Made by a program: the position numbers and the translations under genes. 64,000 bases of DNA, taken from positions 62,001 through 126,000 of the forward strand of contig JAPPGH010000024.1 of assembly GCA_026914155.1 (NCBI GenBank), read 5' to 3'. Origin of the DNA: Candidatus Palauibacter rhopaloidicola. Lineage in GTDB: Bacteria > Gemmatimonadota > Gemmatimonadetes > Palauibacterales > Palauibacteraceae. The stretch's first letter is position 1; each line of letters starts with the position of its first letter. The notes under the pieces were generated by a model. The model had not been told where the DNA came from. It searched no databases and worked only from the letters and a program-made list of their open reading frames with translations. Below are positions 50,478-59,994 of the stretch, one piece after another.

Positions 50478-52188
50478 CGCCCACCTCCGGCGTGAGGACG
50501 GCGCCGGGCAGAGCCCAGGTCAGCTCGCCGTCGTCGACCACGAACGTGCCGCCGACCAGCACGTAGTCCACACCCGATGGGTACTGGTGCGGCTCGAAGA
50601 AGGTCGCGTTGTCCTGAAGTTCGTCCATGTCCAGCACCGCGATGTCCGCGACCAGTCCCTCACGGATGAGACCCCGGTCCCGGAGCCCCATGACCTGCGC
50701 CGGCAGGCTCGTCATCGAGCGCACCGCGCTCTCCGCGGACAGGATGCCGAGATCCATCGCGTAGCGCTTGATCTTGCGGGGGAAGGTGCCGTAGAAGCGC
50801 GCGTGCACCGGCCCGTCGCCCGGGAGGGAGATGCCGGCGTCGGATGCCGTCACGAGCCACGGATGAGCCGAGAACTCCTCGACGTCGATCTCCGACAGGG
50901 AAAACCCGCGCACGCGCGCCCCGCCGGGTCTCGCACGGTCGCCCTCCAGTTGCAGCCGGATCGCCACCTCAACGGGGAACGCGTCCCATTCGGCCGCCAG
51001 CTCCGCCACCGTCCTGCCAACCAGCGTCTCGTCGGGATGGTCCATGATGACGAGGTTCTCGGGCCCGCCGCGGCGGCTGATCTCGTGCGCGATATCGAGG
51101 CGGACCCGTTCACCGCGTTCCGGATCGGAGAGCGCATACCGCAGCACCGCGGCGTAGTCGACCGTCCCCTGGCCGCCCGGACGCCCGCCCGGTCCGCCGC
51201 CGGGGAAGATCCAGCGAGGGAGGAGCACGGTGTTCCCGTCGCTCCCCGTCGTGTTGTAGGGATACTGGTCGGCGAAGATCGGGACGCCGCGCGCCCGGGC
51301 CCGTTCGATCAGGTCGACGAGCGCCCTTCCCGCCCCCCAGAAATCCGCTCCGCGGGCCTTGATGTGGGTTGCCACCGTCGTCACGCCCGTGCGTTCCGCG
51401 ACTTCGATGTCCTCGAGGACCGTCTGGATCATGGTCGGCGGTCCCGGATCGTCCTGGCTCGGCCAGAACCACATCGGCGTCATGCCGGAACTGCGTTCGT
51501 GCACGATGTAGATTCCGCCGCTCCGTCCCGCGGCCTCGACGAGCGGGAAGAGTTCGGAGGTTTCGCTCCAGATCCCCGGCACGTACTCGAGTCCCGCGCT
51601 GAGGCCGTAAGCGCCCTCGGCCATTCCCTGCTCCACCATCTCCGTCATGCGCTGCACCTCGGCCGGGGTCGACGGGCGCATGAAGTCGTCGCCGAGCGCC
51701 ATGCGCCGGATCGTGTTGTGCCCGACCATGAGCGCCGCGTTGGGCCCGTGCCCGCGGGACTCGAGGCGGCCGCGCTGGTCCGCGATCGGCCACGGCCCGC
51801 CGCCGTCCTGGTTGATGACGACGGTGGTGATGCCCTGACTCACGAGGTTGGGAGCGGCCCGGCGGCGCGCCCCCTCGCTACCCGCGTCTCCCTCGGCGTC
51901 GAGTCCCTGGTCCGCGTGCGAATGAATGTCGATGAATCCGGGGACGACGTACCGGCCATCGAGTTCGATCACGCGGTCGGCGGCTGCGTCGGCCAGGTCC
52001 CCGACCCGGGCGATGCGCCCGCCGCGGATTCCCACGTCGGCGCGGAACCAAGGGTTGCCCGTGCCGTCCAGGACGCGGCCGCCGCGCAGCAGGATATCGA
52101 AGGCCGGTTCCTGAGCGGCCGCGGTCGCGACGTGCGGGACACCGAGGACGGCGGCGAAAAGGAGCGCGCGAAGGACTCTGCGGTTCAT
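50467..52188 (-). CDS. Secreted D-aminoacylase / N-acyl-D-amino-acid deacylase-type amidohydrolase
   Basis: YVVPGFIDIHSHADQGLDAEGDAGS, QGITTVVINQDGGG, ATHIKARG. Confidence 0.88.
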   Translation of the reverse strand: MNRRVLRALLFAAVLGVPHVATAAAQEPAFDILLRGGRVLDGTGNPWFRADVGIRGGRIARVGDLADAAADRVIELDGRYVVPGFIDIHSHADQGLDAEGDAGSEGARRRAAPNLVSQGITTVVINQDGGGPWPIADQRGRLESRGHGPNAALMVGHNTIRRMALGDDFMRPSTPAEVQRMTEMVEQGMAEGAYGLSAGLEYVPGIWSETSELFPLVEAAGRSGGIYIVHERSSGMTPMWFWPSQDDPGPPTMIQTVLEDIEVAERTGVTTVATHIKARGADFWGAGRALVDLIERARARGVPIFADQYPYNTTGSDGNTVLLPRWIFPGGGPGGRPGGQGTVDYAAVLRYALSDPERGERVRLDIAHEISRRGGPENLVIMDHPDETLVGRTVAELAAEWDAFPVEVAIRLQLEGDRARPGGARVRGFSLSEIDVEEFSAHPWLVTASDAGISLPGDGPVHARFYGTFPRKIKRYAMDLGILSAESAVRSMTSLPAQVMGLRDRGLIREGLVADIAVLDMDELQDNATFFEPHQYPSGVDYVLVGGTFVVDDGELTWALPGAVLTPEVGDAG

Positions 52189-52313
52189 GATCGCTTCCCC
52201 TGTGAGAGATCCAAGGTCGTGGCCGCACGTGGACTGCAAGCTACGAAAGGTCCCGCGCGGGTCCAACGGTGCGGTTTGGCGCCCGGCGGGCGACGGGGTA
52301 ACATCGGCTGGCC

Positions 52314-53336
52314 ATGAACGATCTCCTTCTGCGCGCGCTCGCGCGCCAACCCGTGGAACGGACGCCGGTGTGGTTCATGCGGCAGGCGGGACGCTCCCTC
52401 CCCGCCTATCGCGAACTCCGCCGGGAGCGCGGGTTCCTCGAACTCGTGCGCGACCCGGAGGCGGCCGCCCGGGTCACGCGACTCCCGCTCGAGTACTTCG
52501 ACGTCGACGCCCTCGTCCTCTTCATGGATCTGTCGACGCCGTTCGAGGCCGCGGGGATCGAGATCGAACTGCGGGCCGGGGTCGGGCCCGTGCCCCTCCC
52601 CCCCTGGGGCGGCTTGGCGGATGTGGACCGCCTCCGCCCCTTCGAGCCGCGGGAACGCCTCGCCTTCGTGCTCGAGGCGATCCGCCTCCTTGCCGCGGAC
52701 GAGGAGCGCCCGATCATCGGCTTCGTGGGCGCCCCCTTCACCCTGTGCTCCTACCTCGCCCGCGGCACGCGCGACAGCCGACTCGCGCAGCTCAGGGCCT
52801 TCATGCTCCGCTCCCCGACGCTCTGGGACCGGCTCGCGGGGTTCTGGGCCGAGCACCTGGCGGAGTTCGCGATCGCGCAGCACGAGGCCGGTGCGGGCGC
52901 GATCCAGGTGTTCGATTCCTGGTGCAGCGTCCTCGATCCTCACTCGTACCGGGCCCATGTGCTTCCCTACTCCCGTCGTCTGCTGGAGCGGCTGCGAGAG
53001 AAGGGGGTCCCCAGCGTGCACTATGGCGCCACGCACGCCGCGGTGGCCGAGGCGGGGGGCGATGCGATCGGCGTCGATTGGCGCACGCCGCTCGACGAGG
53101 CATGGGACGTCATGGGTCCGGAGCGCGCGATACAGGGGAATCTCGATCCGGCCTGCATCCTCGCGGGCGAGGAGGCGGCGCGGGCGGGGACGCGCGATGT
53201 GCTGCGGCGGGCGGGCGGGCGTCCCGGCCATATCTTCAACCTCGGGCACGGTCTCCACCCGGATTCCGACCCGGAGGTGATCGCCGCCGTGGTTGACGAG
53301 GTCCGCCGCTGGAAGCCGCCGGACGAGCACCGCTGA
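52314..53336 (+). CDS. hemE: Uroporphyrinogen decarboxylase
   Basis: RTPVWFMRQAGRSLPAYRELR, GFVGAPFTLCSYL, FNLGHGLHPDSDPE. Confidence 0.97.
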   Translation: MNDLLLRALARQPVERTPVWFMRQAGRSLPAYRELRRERGFLELVRDPEAAARVTRLPLEYFDVDALVLFMDLSTPFEAAGIEIELRAGVGPVPLPPWGGLADVDRLRPFEPRERLAFVLEAIRLLAADEERPIIGFVGAPFTLCSYLARGTRDSRLAQLRAFMLRSPTLWDRLAGFWAEHLAEFAIAQHEAGAGAIQVFDSWCSVLDPHSYRAHVLPYSRRLLERLREKGVPSVHYGATHAAVAEAGGDAIGVDWRTPLDEAWDVMGPERAIQGNLDPACILAGEEAARAGTRDVLRRAGGRPGHIFNLGHGLHPDSDPEVIAAVVDEVRRWKPPDEHR

Positions 53337-53372
53337 GAACGTTCCCGCGGGAACGCCGGCAGCCGGGAGGCG

Positions 53373-54638
53373 CTATGTACGCGCGGCGAGACGCTCCGCC
53401 TCCGCCTCGGCCTCGGCGATCCGGCTCGATATGCCCAGCCGTCCGGTGTAGCCGGCGGCCAGCGTGATACCGGGCGGAAGATCGAGTCCGTCCAGCGCCG
53501 CCCATGAGCCGTCATACGCCGGGAGCCGCGGCCGGGCCGAACGGATCGGCGTTGCCGCCGCCCCATGGATCACTTCGTATTCGCCGGCCGCGGTCCGCTG
53601 GAGTCGGGCGGCGTCCCAGGCGGCCACATCGGGATCGAGACCGCCGCCCAGGTAAGCCGTACAGAGGCCCTCGCGCCCGAACAGCGAGGCGTTCCACGTC
53701 ACGCCGCGCGTACGCCACCGTTCTCCCAACGCGACCTGGAACCCGAACCCTTCCGGCGCGCTCTCGACCTGCAGCGGCACTACGGCGACGCGGTGATACC
53801 GCAGTCCGGCGAGGCGGTCGGCCGCGGCGGGCGCGGCGGTCCTCAGGAGATCCGCCGCGGCGGACGCCGGCGTCGCGATCACCACGTGGTCCACGACCTC
53901 GCAGTCCGGGCGCGGGCCCCCGTGGGCGATCTCGAACCGATGGCCCGAGCGCCGCAACTCGCGGACCGGCGTCGCGACCCGAACCCGGTCCGCGTGCCGG
54001 CGCGCGATGGCGCGCGGCAGCGTAGCCATGCCCGCCCGGAAGGTGAATGCCGGGGGCGACGCGGCCGGCTGCCAGCGCCTCGCCGCGGAGAGGAGGCTGC
54101 GCTTCACGCCGAGCGGACCGAGCAGCATGGGAAGCACGCGCGCCGCCGGCATCGTTTCCGGATCGGATCCGAAGGTCGCGGAAACGAGGGGACCGAAGAG
54201 CCGGCGGTACGCCTCGCGTCCGGCCTTGCGGCGAAAGTAGCGGGCCACGGACTCGCGCGGTCGAATCCCTCCGGTGAGAGGCTCGAGGGCGGCGCGGGCG
54301 CGCCCCGCGGGCGAGAGCAGATCCCCCGTGAGGAGCCCGCGCGGCCGGTGCGGCACGACCCTCAGGCGGCCGCGGGCCCATACGAACAGGCGCGCCCCGG
54401 CCCGCGCCTCCAGAATCTCCGCTCGAAGCTCGAGTTCATCGACAAGCCGCCGCACCGGCGGCGAGAGGCGGGTCCGCTGGGGACCGAGCTCGACGACCCG
54501 ACCATCGTGGAGAGAGGTACGGATCACCCCCCCGACGTCCTCCGCTCCCTCGAAGAGGACCGAATCGACGCCGCGCCGCGCGAGGGCGTGCGTGAGCGCC
54601 AGCCCCGTGATCCCTCCGCCGATGATTCCGACCCGCAT
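53373..54638 (-). CDS. hemY: Protoporphyrinogen oxidase (HemY/HemG-type, FAD-dependent)
   Basis: MRVGIIGGGITGLALTHALARRGVDSVLFEGAEDVGGVIRT; located between hemE and hemH. Confidence 0.88.
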   Translation of the reverse strand: MRVGIIGGGITGLALTHALARRGVDSVLFEGAEDVGGVIRTSLHDGRVVELGPQRTRLSPPVRRLVDELELRAEILEARAGARLFVWARGRLRVVPHRPRGLLTGDLLSPAGRARAALEPLTGGIRPRESVARYFRRKAGREAYRRLFGPLVSATFGSDPETMPAARVLPMLLGPLGVKRSLLSAARRWQPAASPPAFTFRAGMATLPRAIARRHADRVRVATPVRELRRSGHRFEIAHGGPRPDCEVVDHVVIATPASAAADLLRTAAPAAADRLAGLRYHRVAVVPLQVESAPEGFGFQVALGERWRTRGVTWNASLFGREGLCTAYLGGGLDPDVAAWDAARLQRTAAGEYEVIHGAAATPIRSARPRLPAYDGSWAALDGLDLPPGITLAAGYTGRLGISSRIAEAEAEAERLAART

Positions 54639-54767
54639 GCCTTCCCCTTCCGGCTGCCTCGGCGCTCGAAGAGCCAAGGCGCTTCTGCGGCACCGCACTT
54701 GGAGGCGGCAACGTCCCGAACCGTTCCGGCGCGGGCAAGCCGGGGACCGCGCCGATAGGTTCGGGCG

Positions 54768-55832
54768 ATGGCGAACTCCGAATCCCGACCCGCCGTCCTC
54801 CTCCTGAACTTCGGCGAACCGACAGGAACGGACCCGAGCACCGTCGCGCGGTTTCTGGAGCGGGTCTTCCTCGCCAACGCGCGGCTGGAGCCGCACATGG
54901 ACGCGGCGGCGGCCCGAGCACGAAGCCGCGAACTCGCGCGGCGGCGGACACCCGGCCTGCTCGACGTCTACGAGCGGATCGGCGGATCGCCGCTCGACGT
55001 GCAGGCGAAGGCGCAGGCGCAGGCACTCGACCGGGCGCTGACGGCCCGCGGGCACCCGATGTGCGTGACCGTGGGGATGCAGTTCACCGAGCCGTCGATC
55101 GAGGAGGCTCTGCGCCGCCTGCGGGAGACAGGCGCCTCGGCACTCGTTGCTCTACCCGTGTACCCGCTCTGCGGCCCTTCGACCACCGTCGCGGCGCTGG
55201 ACGAAGTCGAGGAAGCGCTCGAGCGAATCGGATGGCGCCCGGAGGCGCACGGCGTGACCGGGTGGCATCGCCATCCCCGCTACGCCCGCCTTCGCGCCGA
55301 CGCGATTCGCCGCGCGGCCGCGGAGGCCGGCTGGAACCTGACCGACCGGGATGTCCGCCTCGTGTTCAGCGCCCACGGCACCCCGCTTCGGTACATCGAA
55401 GCGGGCAGCCGCTACGTGGAGTACGTCGAGGAGTGGTGCGCGACCCAGGCTCGCGCGCTGGGTGTCGACACGTGGACGCTCGGCTACCAGAACCACACGA
55501 ACCGCGGGATCGAATGGACCCCGCCGGACATCGAGACCGCGCTGGAGCGCCTCCGGGGCATCGCGAAAGTCCTCGTCGACCCCATCAGCTTCATGCACGA
55601 GCAGTCCGAGACGTTGATGGAACTGGACGTGGACCTCGCCGGGCACGCCGCCGCACTCGGCCTGGAGTTCCGCCGCGTCGGCGTGCCGCACGACGACGGA
55701 GCGTTCGCCGAGGTGCTGGCCGACCTCGCGCTGATGGCGCTGGGCGGCGACGCTCCGGCCCTGCCTCCGCGGACATCGTGCCGGTGTCACCCGGGGACGG
55801 ACGTCTGCTTCAACGGCGAGCCGTTCGCCTGA
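54768..55832 (+). CDS. hemH: Ferrochelatase
   Basis: AVLLLNFGEPTG, FSAHGTPLRYIEAGSRYVEYVE, YQNHTNRGIEWTPPDIE. Confidence 0.93.
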   Translation: MANSESRPAVLLLNFGEPTGTDPSTVARFLERVFLANARLEPHMDAAAARARSRELARRRTPGLLDVYERIGGSPLDVQAKAQAQALDRALTARGHPMCVTVGMQFTEPSIEEALRRLRETGASALVALPVYPLCGPSTTVAALDEVEEALERIGWRPEAHGVTGWHRHPRYARLRADAIRRAAAEAGWNLTDRDVRLVFSAHGTPLRYIEAGSRYVEYVEEWCATQARALGVDTWTLGYQNHTNRGIEWTPPDIETALERLRGIAKVLVDPISFMHEQSETLMELDVDLAGHAAALGLEFRRVGVPHDDGAFAEVLADLALMALGGDAPALPPRTSCRCHPGTDVCFNGEPFA

Positions 55833-55838
55833 ACGTCC

Positions 55839-55854
55839 CGTGCCGCGGGGCACG
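55839..55854 (+). terminator. Short hairpin downstream of hemH
   Basis: cgtgcc-gcgg-ggcacg 7 nt after the hemH stop. Confidence 0.35.
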
Positions 55855-55886
55855 CAGCGGGGCAGGATGTCGCGCGTTCGGCGCGT

Positions 55887-56483
55887 TCAGCCCTCCGGGC
55901 TTGCGGTCAGGTCTTCGAGCACCCGGCCGCCCACGCTGTCCACCTGCCCGCGGATCACACACGCGAGCATGTCGGCAGCTTCGCGCAGCATCGACGCCGG
56001 CTCCCGCCGGTCGCCCTCGAAACGCACGACCTCGCCGAGGAAGATCCCGACCAGTTGAGTGGATTTGGAATCGTCGCCGCCCGCCTTGATCGCGTCGTCG
56101 TACGCCGCCCCGGGGACGCTGGCCCTCCACGGCTCATCCCGTTCGGATCCGCCGCGTGACGCCCGGTCCATCGGCACGAGCGCGAGCAGGCTGCCCTCCA
56201 TGCCGGGCCCGCCCTTGCGGACATTTAGCGCGAGCGCGACCGGCCGGTCGAAGAGATCCATCTCGAGGAAGTCCTTCACGCTGTCGCGGGGGATGGCGCA
56301 GCGCCCGATCGGCCGGTCTTCGTGAAAGGTTCCGATGCAAATGCTGCCGCGGGGCGTCAGGTGGTGCTCGATCGGCCGGACATCGAGCTTGAGGGGGGTG
56401 GCGGTGCCGACGAGGACGTGTTCGCGGCGCTTTTCGGCTTCGGGCGACGGGGGGAGCATGTCTCCGAAGAACAGTGTCGTCAT
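55887..56483 (-). CDS. Conserved-looking protein of unknown function
   Basis: 198 aa MTTLFFGDMLPPSPEAEKRREHVLVGTATPLKLDVRPIEHHLTPRGSICIGTFHED...; no family recognised. Confidence 0.6.
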   Translation of the reverse strand: MTTLFFGDMLPPSPEAEKRREHVLVGTATPLKLDVRPIEHHLTPRGSICIGTFHEDRPIGRCAIPRDSVKDFLEMDLFDRPVALALNVRKGGPGMEGSLLALVPMDRASRGGSERDEPWRASVPGAAYDDAIKAGGDDSKSTQLVGIFLGEVVRFEGDRREPASMLREAADMLACVIRGQVDSVGGRVLEDLTASPEG

Positions 56484-56638
56484 CCCATCGCCTCCCGGTC
56501 GGTCGCCGCCCTCTTTCCACCCGAGCACCGATACGCGATCGCGCCCCACATGTTCCCAATGTCGCCCGGGCGGGCAGCGCGCGATAGTCTCACCGCGCTC
56601 ACGCACGCGATTACGCACGAGTCGAATACGGAGAGGGT

Positions 56639-57766
56639 ATGACCCGCGGCTTTCTCGATGTCACGGAGGCGTGGGACGGCGAGTCCGTCGTCACCGCGTT
56701 CGACTCCCTCACCGGGGCCTGGATCTTCGTGGCGCTGCACGATACGCGGCTGGGGCCGGCCGCCGGAGGCACCCGGATGGCCTCCTATCCCACGCCTGTG
56801 GACGGCCTGATCGATGCCATGCGCCTCGCCGAGGGCATGACCATGAAATGGGCGGGCGTCGGCATTCGGTTCGGCGGCGGCAAGGCGGTGATCGCCGTCC
56901 CGGACGACCTGAGCGACGACGCACGCGCGGGCCTGGTCGATCGATATGCGGCGCGTCTCGTCTCGCTCCGCGGCGCCTTCCAGACCGGCGTCGACATGGG
57001 CACGACCCCGGAGGACATGGCCCGCATCGGTGCCATCTCCGGGTACGCCGTCGGCCTCGTGGACGGAAGGCCGGGCGATCCGGGGCCGTACACCGCGCGC
57101 GGCGTGTTCGCCGGGATCCGGGCCGCGCTCGAGCACCGCTTCGGCGAGGCGGATTTCGGCGCCCGCGCGGTGCTCGTCCAGGGGCTCGGCGACGTCGGTT
57201 TCCCGCTGGCCGGGCTTCTGGCCGAGGCCGGGGCGACCCTCCACCTGGCAGATCTGCGCGGTGAGGCGGCCAGGCGGGCGCAGGCACGCTTCGGGGGGAC
57301 GGTCATCCCCGCCGAGGACATTTGGGACGTAGACGTGGACGTGTACGCGCCGTGCGCCGGCGGGGCGACCCTGAATCCGGACACGATCCCCCGCCTGCGC
57401 TGCGGGATCGTCGCCGGTTCCGCGAACAACCAGCTGCTCTCGGACGCCGACGCCGAAAGGCTGCGCGCACGCGGGATCCTCTACGCCCCCGATTACGTGA
57501 TCAACGCCGGCGGGGCGGTCGCCTTCGCCGCCATCCACCGGGGCGAGCGGGACGAGACCCGGCTGCGGGCCCACGTCGACGCGATCGGGTCGTCGCTGCG
57601 AGAGGTATTCGAGGAGGCGGCCGGTGCCGGAGAATCGCCGCTTCACGCGGCCCGCCGGCGAGCCCGGCGGTTCCTCGACGCACGCGGCGGACGGGCCGGC
57701 GGAGCCGGCCAGCCCTCCGGCGCCAGCCAGTCCCCCGGCGCCAGCCAGTCCCCCGGCGCGGGTTAG
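56639..57766 (+). CDS. Leu/Glu/Phe/Val-type amino acid dehydrogenase
   Basis: [63 protein letters not shown]. Confidence 0.92.
   Translation: MTRGFLDVTEAWDGESVVTAFDSLTGAWIFVALHDTRLGPAAGGTRMASYPTPVDGLIDAMRLAEGMTMKWAGVGIRFGGGKAVIAVPDDLSDDARAGLVDRYAARLVSLRGAFQTGVDMGTTPEDMARIGAISGYAVGLVDGRPGDPGPYTARGVFAGIRAALEHRFGEADFGARAVLVQGLGDVGFPLAGLLAEAGATLHLADLRGEAARRAQARFGGTVIPAEDIWDVDVDVYAPCAGGATLNPDTIPRLRCGIVAGSANNQLLSDADAERLRARGILYAPDYVINAGGAVAFAAIHRGERDETRLRAHVDAIGSSLREVFEEAAGAGESPLHAARRRARRFLDARGGRAGGAGQPSGASQSPGASQSPGAG
57709..57758. repeat. 18-bp tandem repeat in the dehydrogenase C-terminus
   Basis: ccagccctccggcg / ccagccagtcccccggcg x2; encodes [15 protein letters not shown]. Confidence 0.85.
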
Positions 57767-58458
57767 CGGCGGGAGGCGATGCGGTCCAGCGGCTTCTTCG
57801 TGATGTCCGGGACGAGCGCATCGTCCGCGGGATAGCCCACGACGAGCAGCAGAAAGGGCCGCTCGTTGGAGGGGCGGTCGAGGACCCTGTTCAGGAAGCC
57901 CATGGGGCTCGGCGTGTGGGTGAGCGTGGCGAGCCCCGCGTGGTGCAGCGCCGTGATGAGGATCCCGGTGGCGATGCCGACGGACTCCGTCACGTAGTAG
58001 TTCTTGAGCTTCTCCCCCCCTTGCACTTCGTAACTCTCCGCGAAGATCGCGATGAGGACGGGCGCGGTCTCCAGGAAGGGTTTGTGCTCGTCCGTTCCGA
58101 GGTGGGCGAGCGCTTCAAGCCACGCGGCCGGCGCGCGGTGTTCGTAGAAGTCCCGCTCTTCCTTCTCCGCCTCCACCCGGATCCGGCGCTTCACCTCGGC
58201 GTCGCGCACGACGACGAAGTGCCACGGTTGCCGGTTCGCGCCGTTGGGGGCCGTCCCCGCCGCCTCGATGCAGGCGTCGATGACTTCCTCGGGAACAGGC
58301 TCGTCGGAGTATTCGCGGACCGTCCGGCGCCGTCGCACCTCGTCGCGAAAGGCCCGCGCGCGACGCACCATCTCCTCCTCTCCGCGCCGCGTGAACGTCG
58401 CCAGCGGAAGCGGACGGTACGTTCCGCCGTCCGTCATCTGCTCGGTACGGGAAGTCAT
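57763..58458 (-). CDS. Nitroreductase family protein
   Basis: [45 protein letters not shown]. Confidence 0.93.
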   Translation of the reverse strand: MTSRTEQMTDGGTYRPLPLATFTRRGEEEMVRRARAFRDEVRRRRTVREYSDEPVPEEVIDACIEAAGTAPNGANRQPWHFVVVRDAEVKRRIRVEAEKEERDFYEHRAPAAWLEALAHLGTDEHKPFLETAPVLIAIFAESYEVQGGEKLKNYYVTESVGIATGILITALHHAGLATLTHTPSPMGFLNRVLDRPSNERPFLLLVVGYPADDALVPDITKKPLDRIASRR

Positions 58459-58493
58459 GGGATCGACACGAGGCTCAGGGGGCGACGCTCGGC

Positions 58494-59918
58494 TCAGCGG
58501 ACTCCGACGAGGCCGCGCGTCGCCTGGATCAGCTCGCCGGAATCGTAGCCGACGCCGTCCTTGAACACCCAGCGGACGGCCCGAATCGCGCTCGGGTCGC
58601 TCCCGGGATCGCCGTTCAGGACGATGAGGTCGGCCAGCTTCCCGGCCTCCACGGTGCCGAGTTCGTCATCCACGCCGAGGATCTTCGCGCCGTTGGCGCT
58701 CACCACCTGCACCGCCTGCGCCGGCGTGAGTCCGGCCTCGAGCAGAAGCTCGAAGTTCCGCTGATTCCCGAAGCCGGGGAGCGCACCGCCGTTACCCGTG
58801 GGATCGACGCCCGAGGCGAGCAACCCGCCGGCGTCGACAAACGCCTTCTCGAAACGCAGTTCGTTCTGGAAATTCTCGGGATCGGGTCCCATCTCCTGGA
58901 TGCGCCCGCGCTCGTCCAGGTACGCTTCCCGGAGGTCCGGAGCCATCAGCTCGAGCGTCCGCTCGTCCACGACGTCGCGGTCGGGAAAGAAGGCCTCGTA
59001 GACGGAGAGCGTGGCGGTGAGTCCCACGCCGGCCTCCACCATCGCCTCGATCGTCTCCATCGCGATGGGCCCCGTGGGGTCCGAACTGCCGGCCCGCTGC
59101 ATGACGTTGCCGGGGCAGCGGTCCGGCTCCTTCTCCGGCACGAAGTCGGACGCCGTGAGCATCCCGTGCTCGAGGTTGTCGATCCCGAGCGCGACGGCCT
59201 CCTGGAAGCTCACCGAACACAGGTGTCCGGTGACGCGGAGGCCCAGGCGGTGCGCCTCCTCGATCGCCGCCCCCAGTTCAGCGCTCCCGATGGACGTGTA
59301 CGCCTTAACCCACGTGGCTCCCTCCTCCGCCCAGTATTCGACGAAACGCCGCGCCTGTTCGGGAGAGGTCATGCGGGCCTGGTGGGGCGAGCCCGTCGAG
59401 CCGGTGATGTACGGCGCCGTGATGTGGATGCGGGGGCCCGGCGAGTCGCCGCGGTCGATCGCGTCCTTCAGATGGACGTCCGCGTAGGGGGTGAAGCTCC
59501 CGGTCGTGCGGATCGTCGTGACGCCGGAACCGAGGTAGAGCCGCGGCGCGCTGTAGCCGAGTTGCACGCGCCGTCCTCCGACGGAAGTGTAGAACAGGTG
59601 GTCGTGCATGCCGACCATCCCGGGGATCACGGTGTGGCCGCCCAGATCGTGACGGTCCGCGTCCTCCGGTACGTCGATGGACGAGGCGGGGCCCACGGCG
59701 GCGATCCGCCCGTCGCGCAGCAGTACGGTCTGGTCTTCGAGGACCGGGCCGCCGGTGCCGTCGATCACGCGAACGTGTTCGAGCGCCACGGTCGGCCCCC
59801 GCACGGCGACATAGGCGCGGGTTTCCTCGGACAGGCGACCGTAGCTCTGCGCGGCCACGGGGTCGGCAAGCACAGTCGCGACAGCCGCGAAGGCGGCGAG
59901 CACTCTGGACATCTTCAT
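58494..59918 (-). CDS. Secreted imidazolonepropionase-like amidohydrolase (paralogue 1)
   Basis: [53 protein letters not shown]. Confidence 0.9.
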   Translation of the reverse strand: MKMSRVLAAFAAVATVLADPVAAQSYGRLSEETRAYVAVRGPTVALEHVRVIDGTGGPVLEDQTVLLRDGRIAAVGPASSIDVPEDADRHDLGGHTVIPGMVGMHDHLFYTSVGGRRVQLGYSAPRLYLGSGVTTIRTTGSFTPYADVHLKDAIDRGDSPGPRIHITAPYITGSTGSPHQARMTSPEQARRFVEYWAEEGATWVKAYTSIGSAELGAAIEEAHRLGLRVTGHLCSVSFQEAVALGIDNLEHGMLTASDFVPEKEPDRCPGNVMQRAGSSDPTGPIAMETIEAMVEAGVGLTATLSVYEAFFPDRDVVDERTLELMAPDLREAYLDERGRIQEMGPDPENFQNELRFEKAFVDAGGLLASGVDPTGNGGALPGFGNQRNFELLLEAGLTPAQAVQVVSANGAKILGVDDELGTVEAGKLADLIVLNGDPGSDPSAIRAVRWVFKDGVGYDSGELIQATRGLVGVR

Positions 59919-59994
59919 TCCTTCATTCCTCCCTCGACGGGTCCCTTCCCGGCGGCTCCCTCGCCGACGGGTCCCTTTTCGTCAGGTCCCCCGG

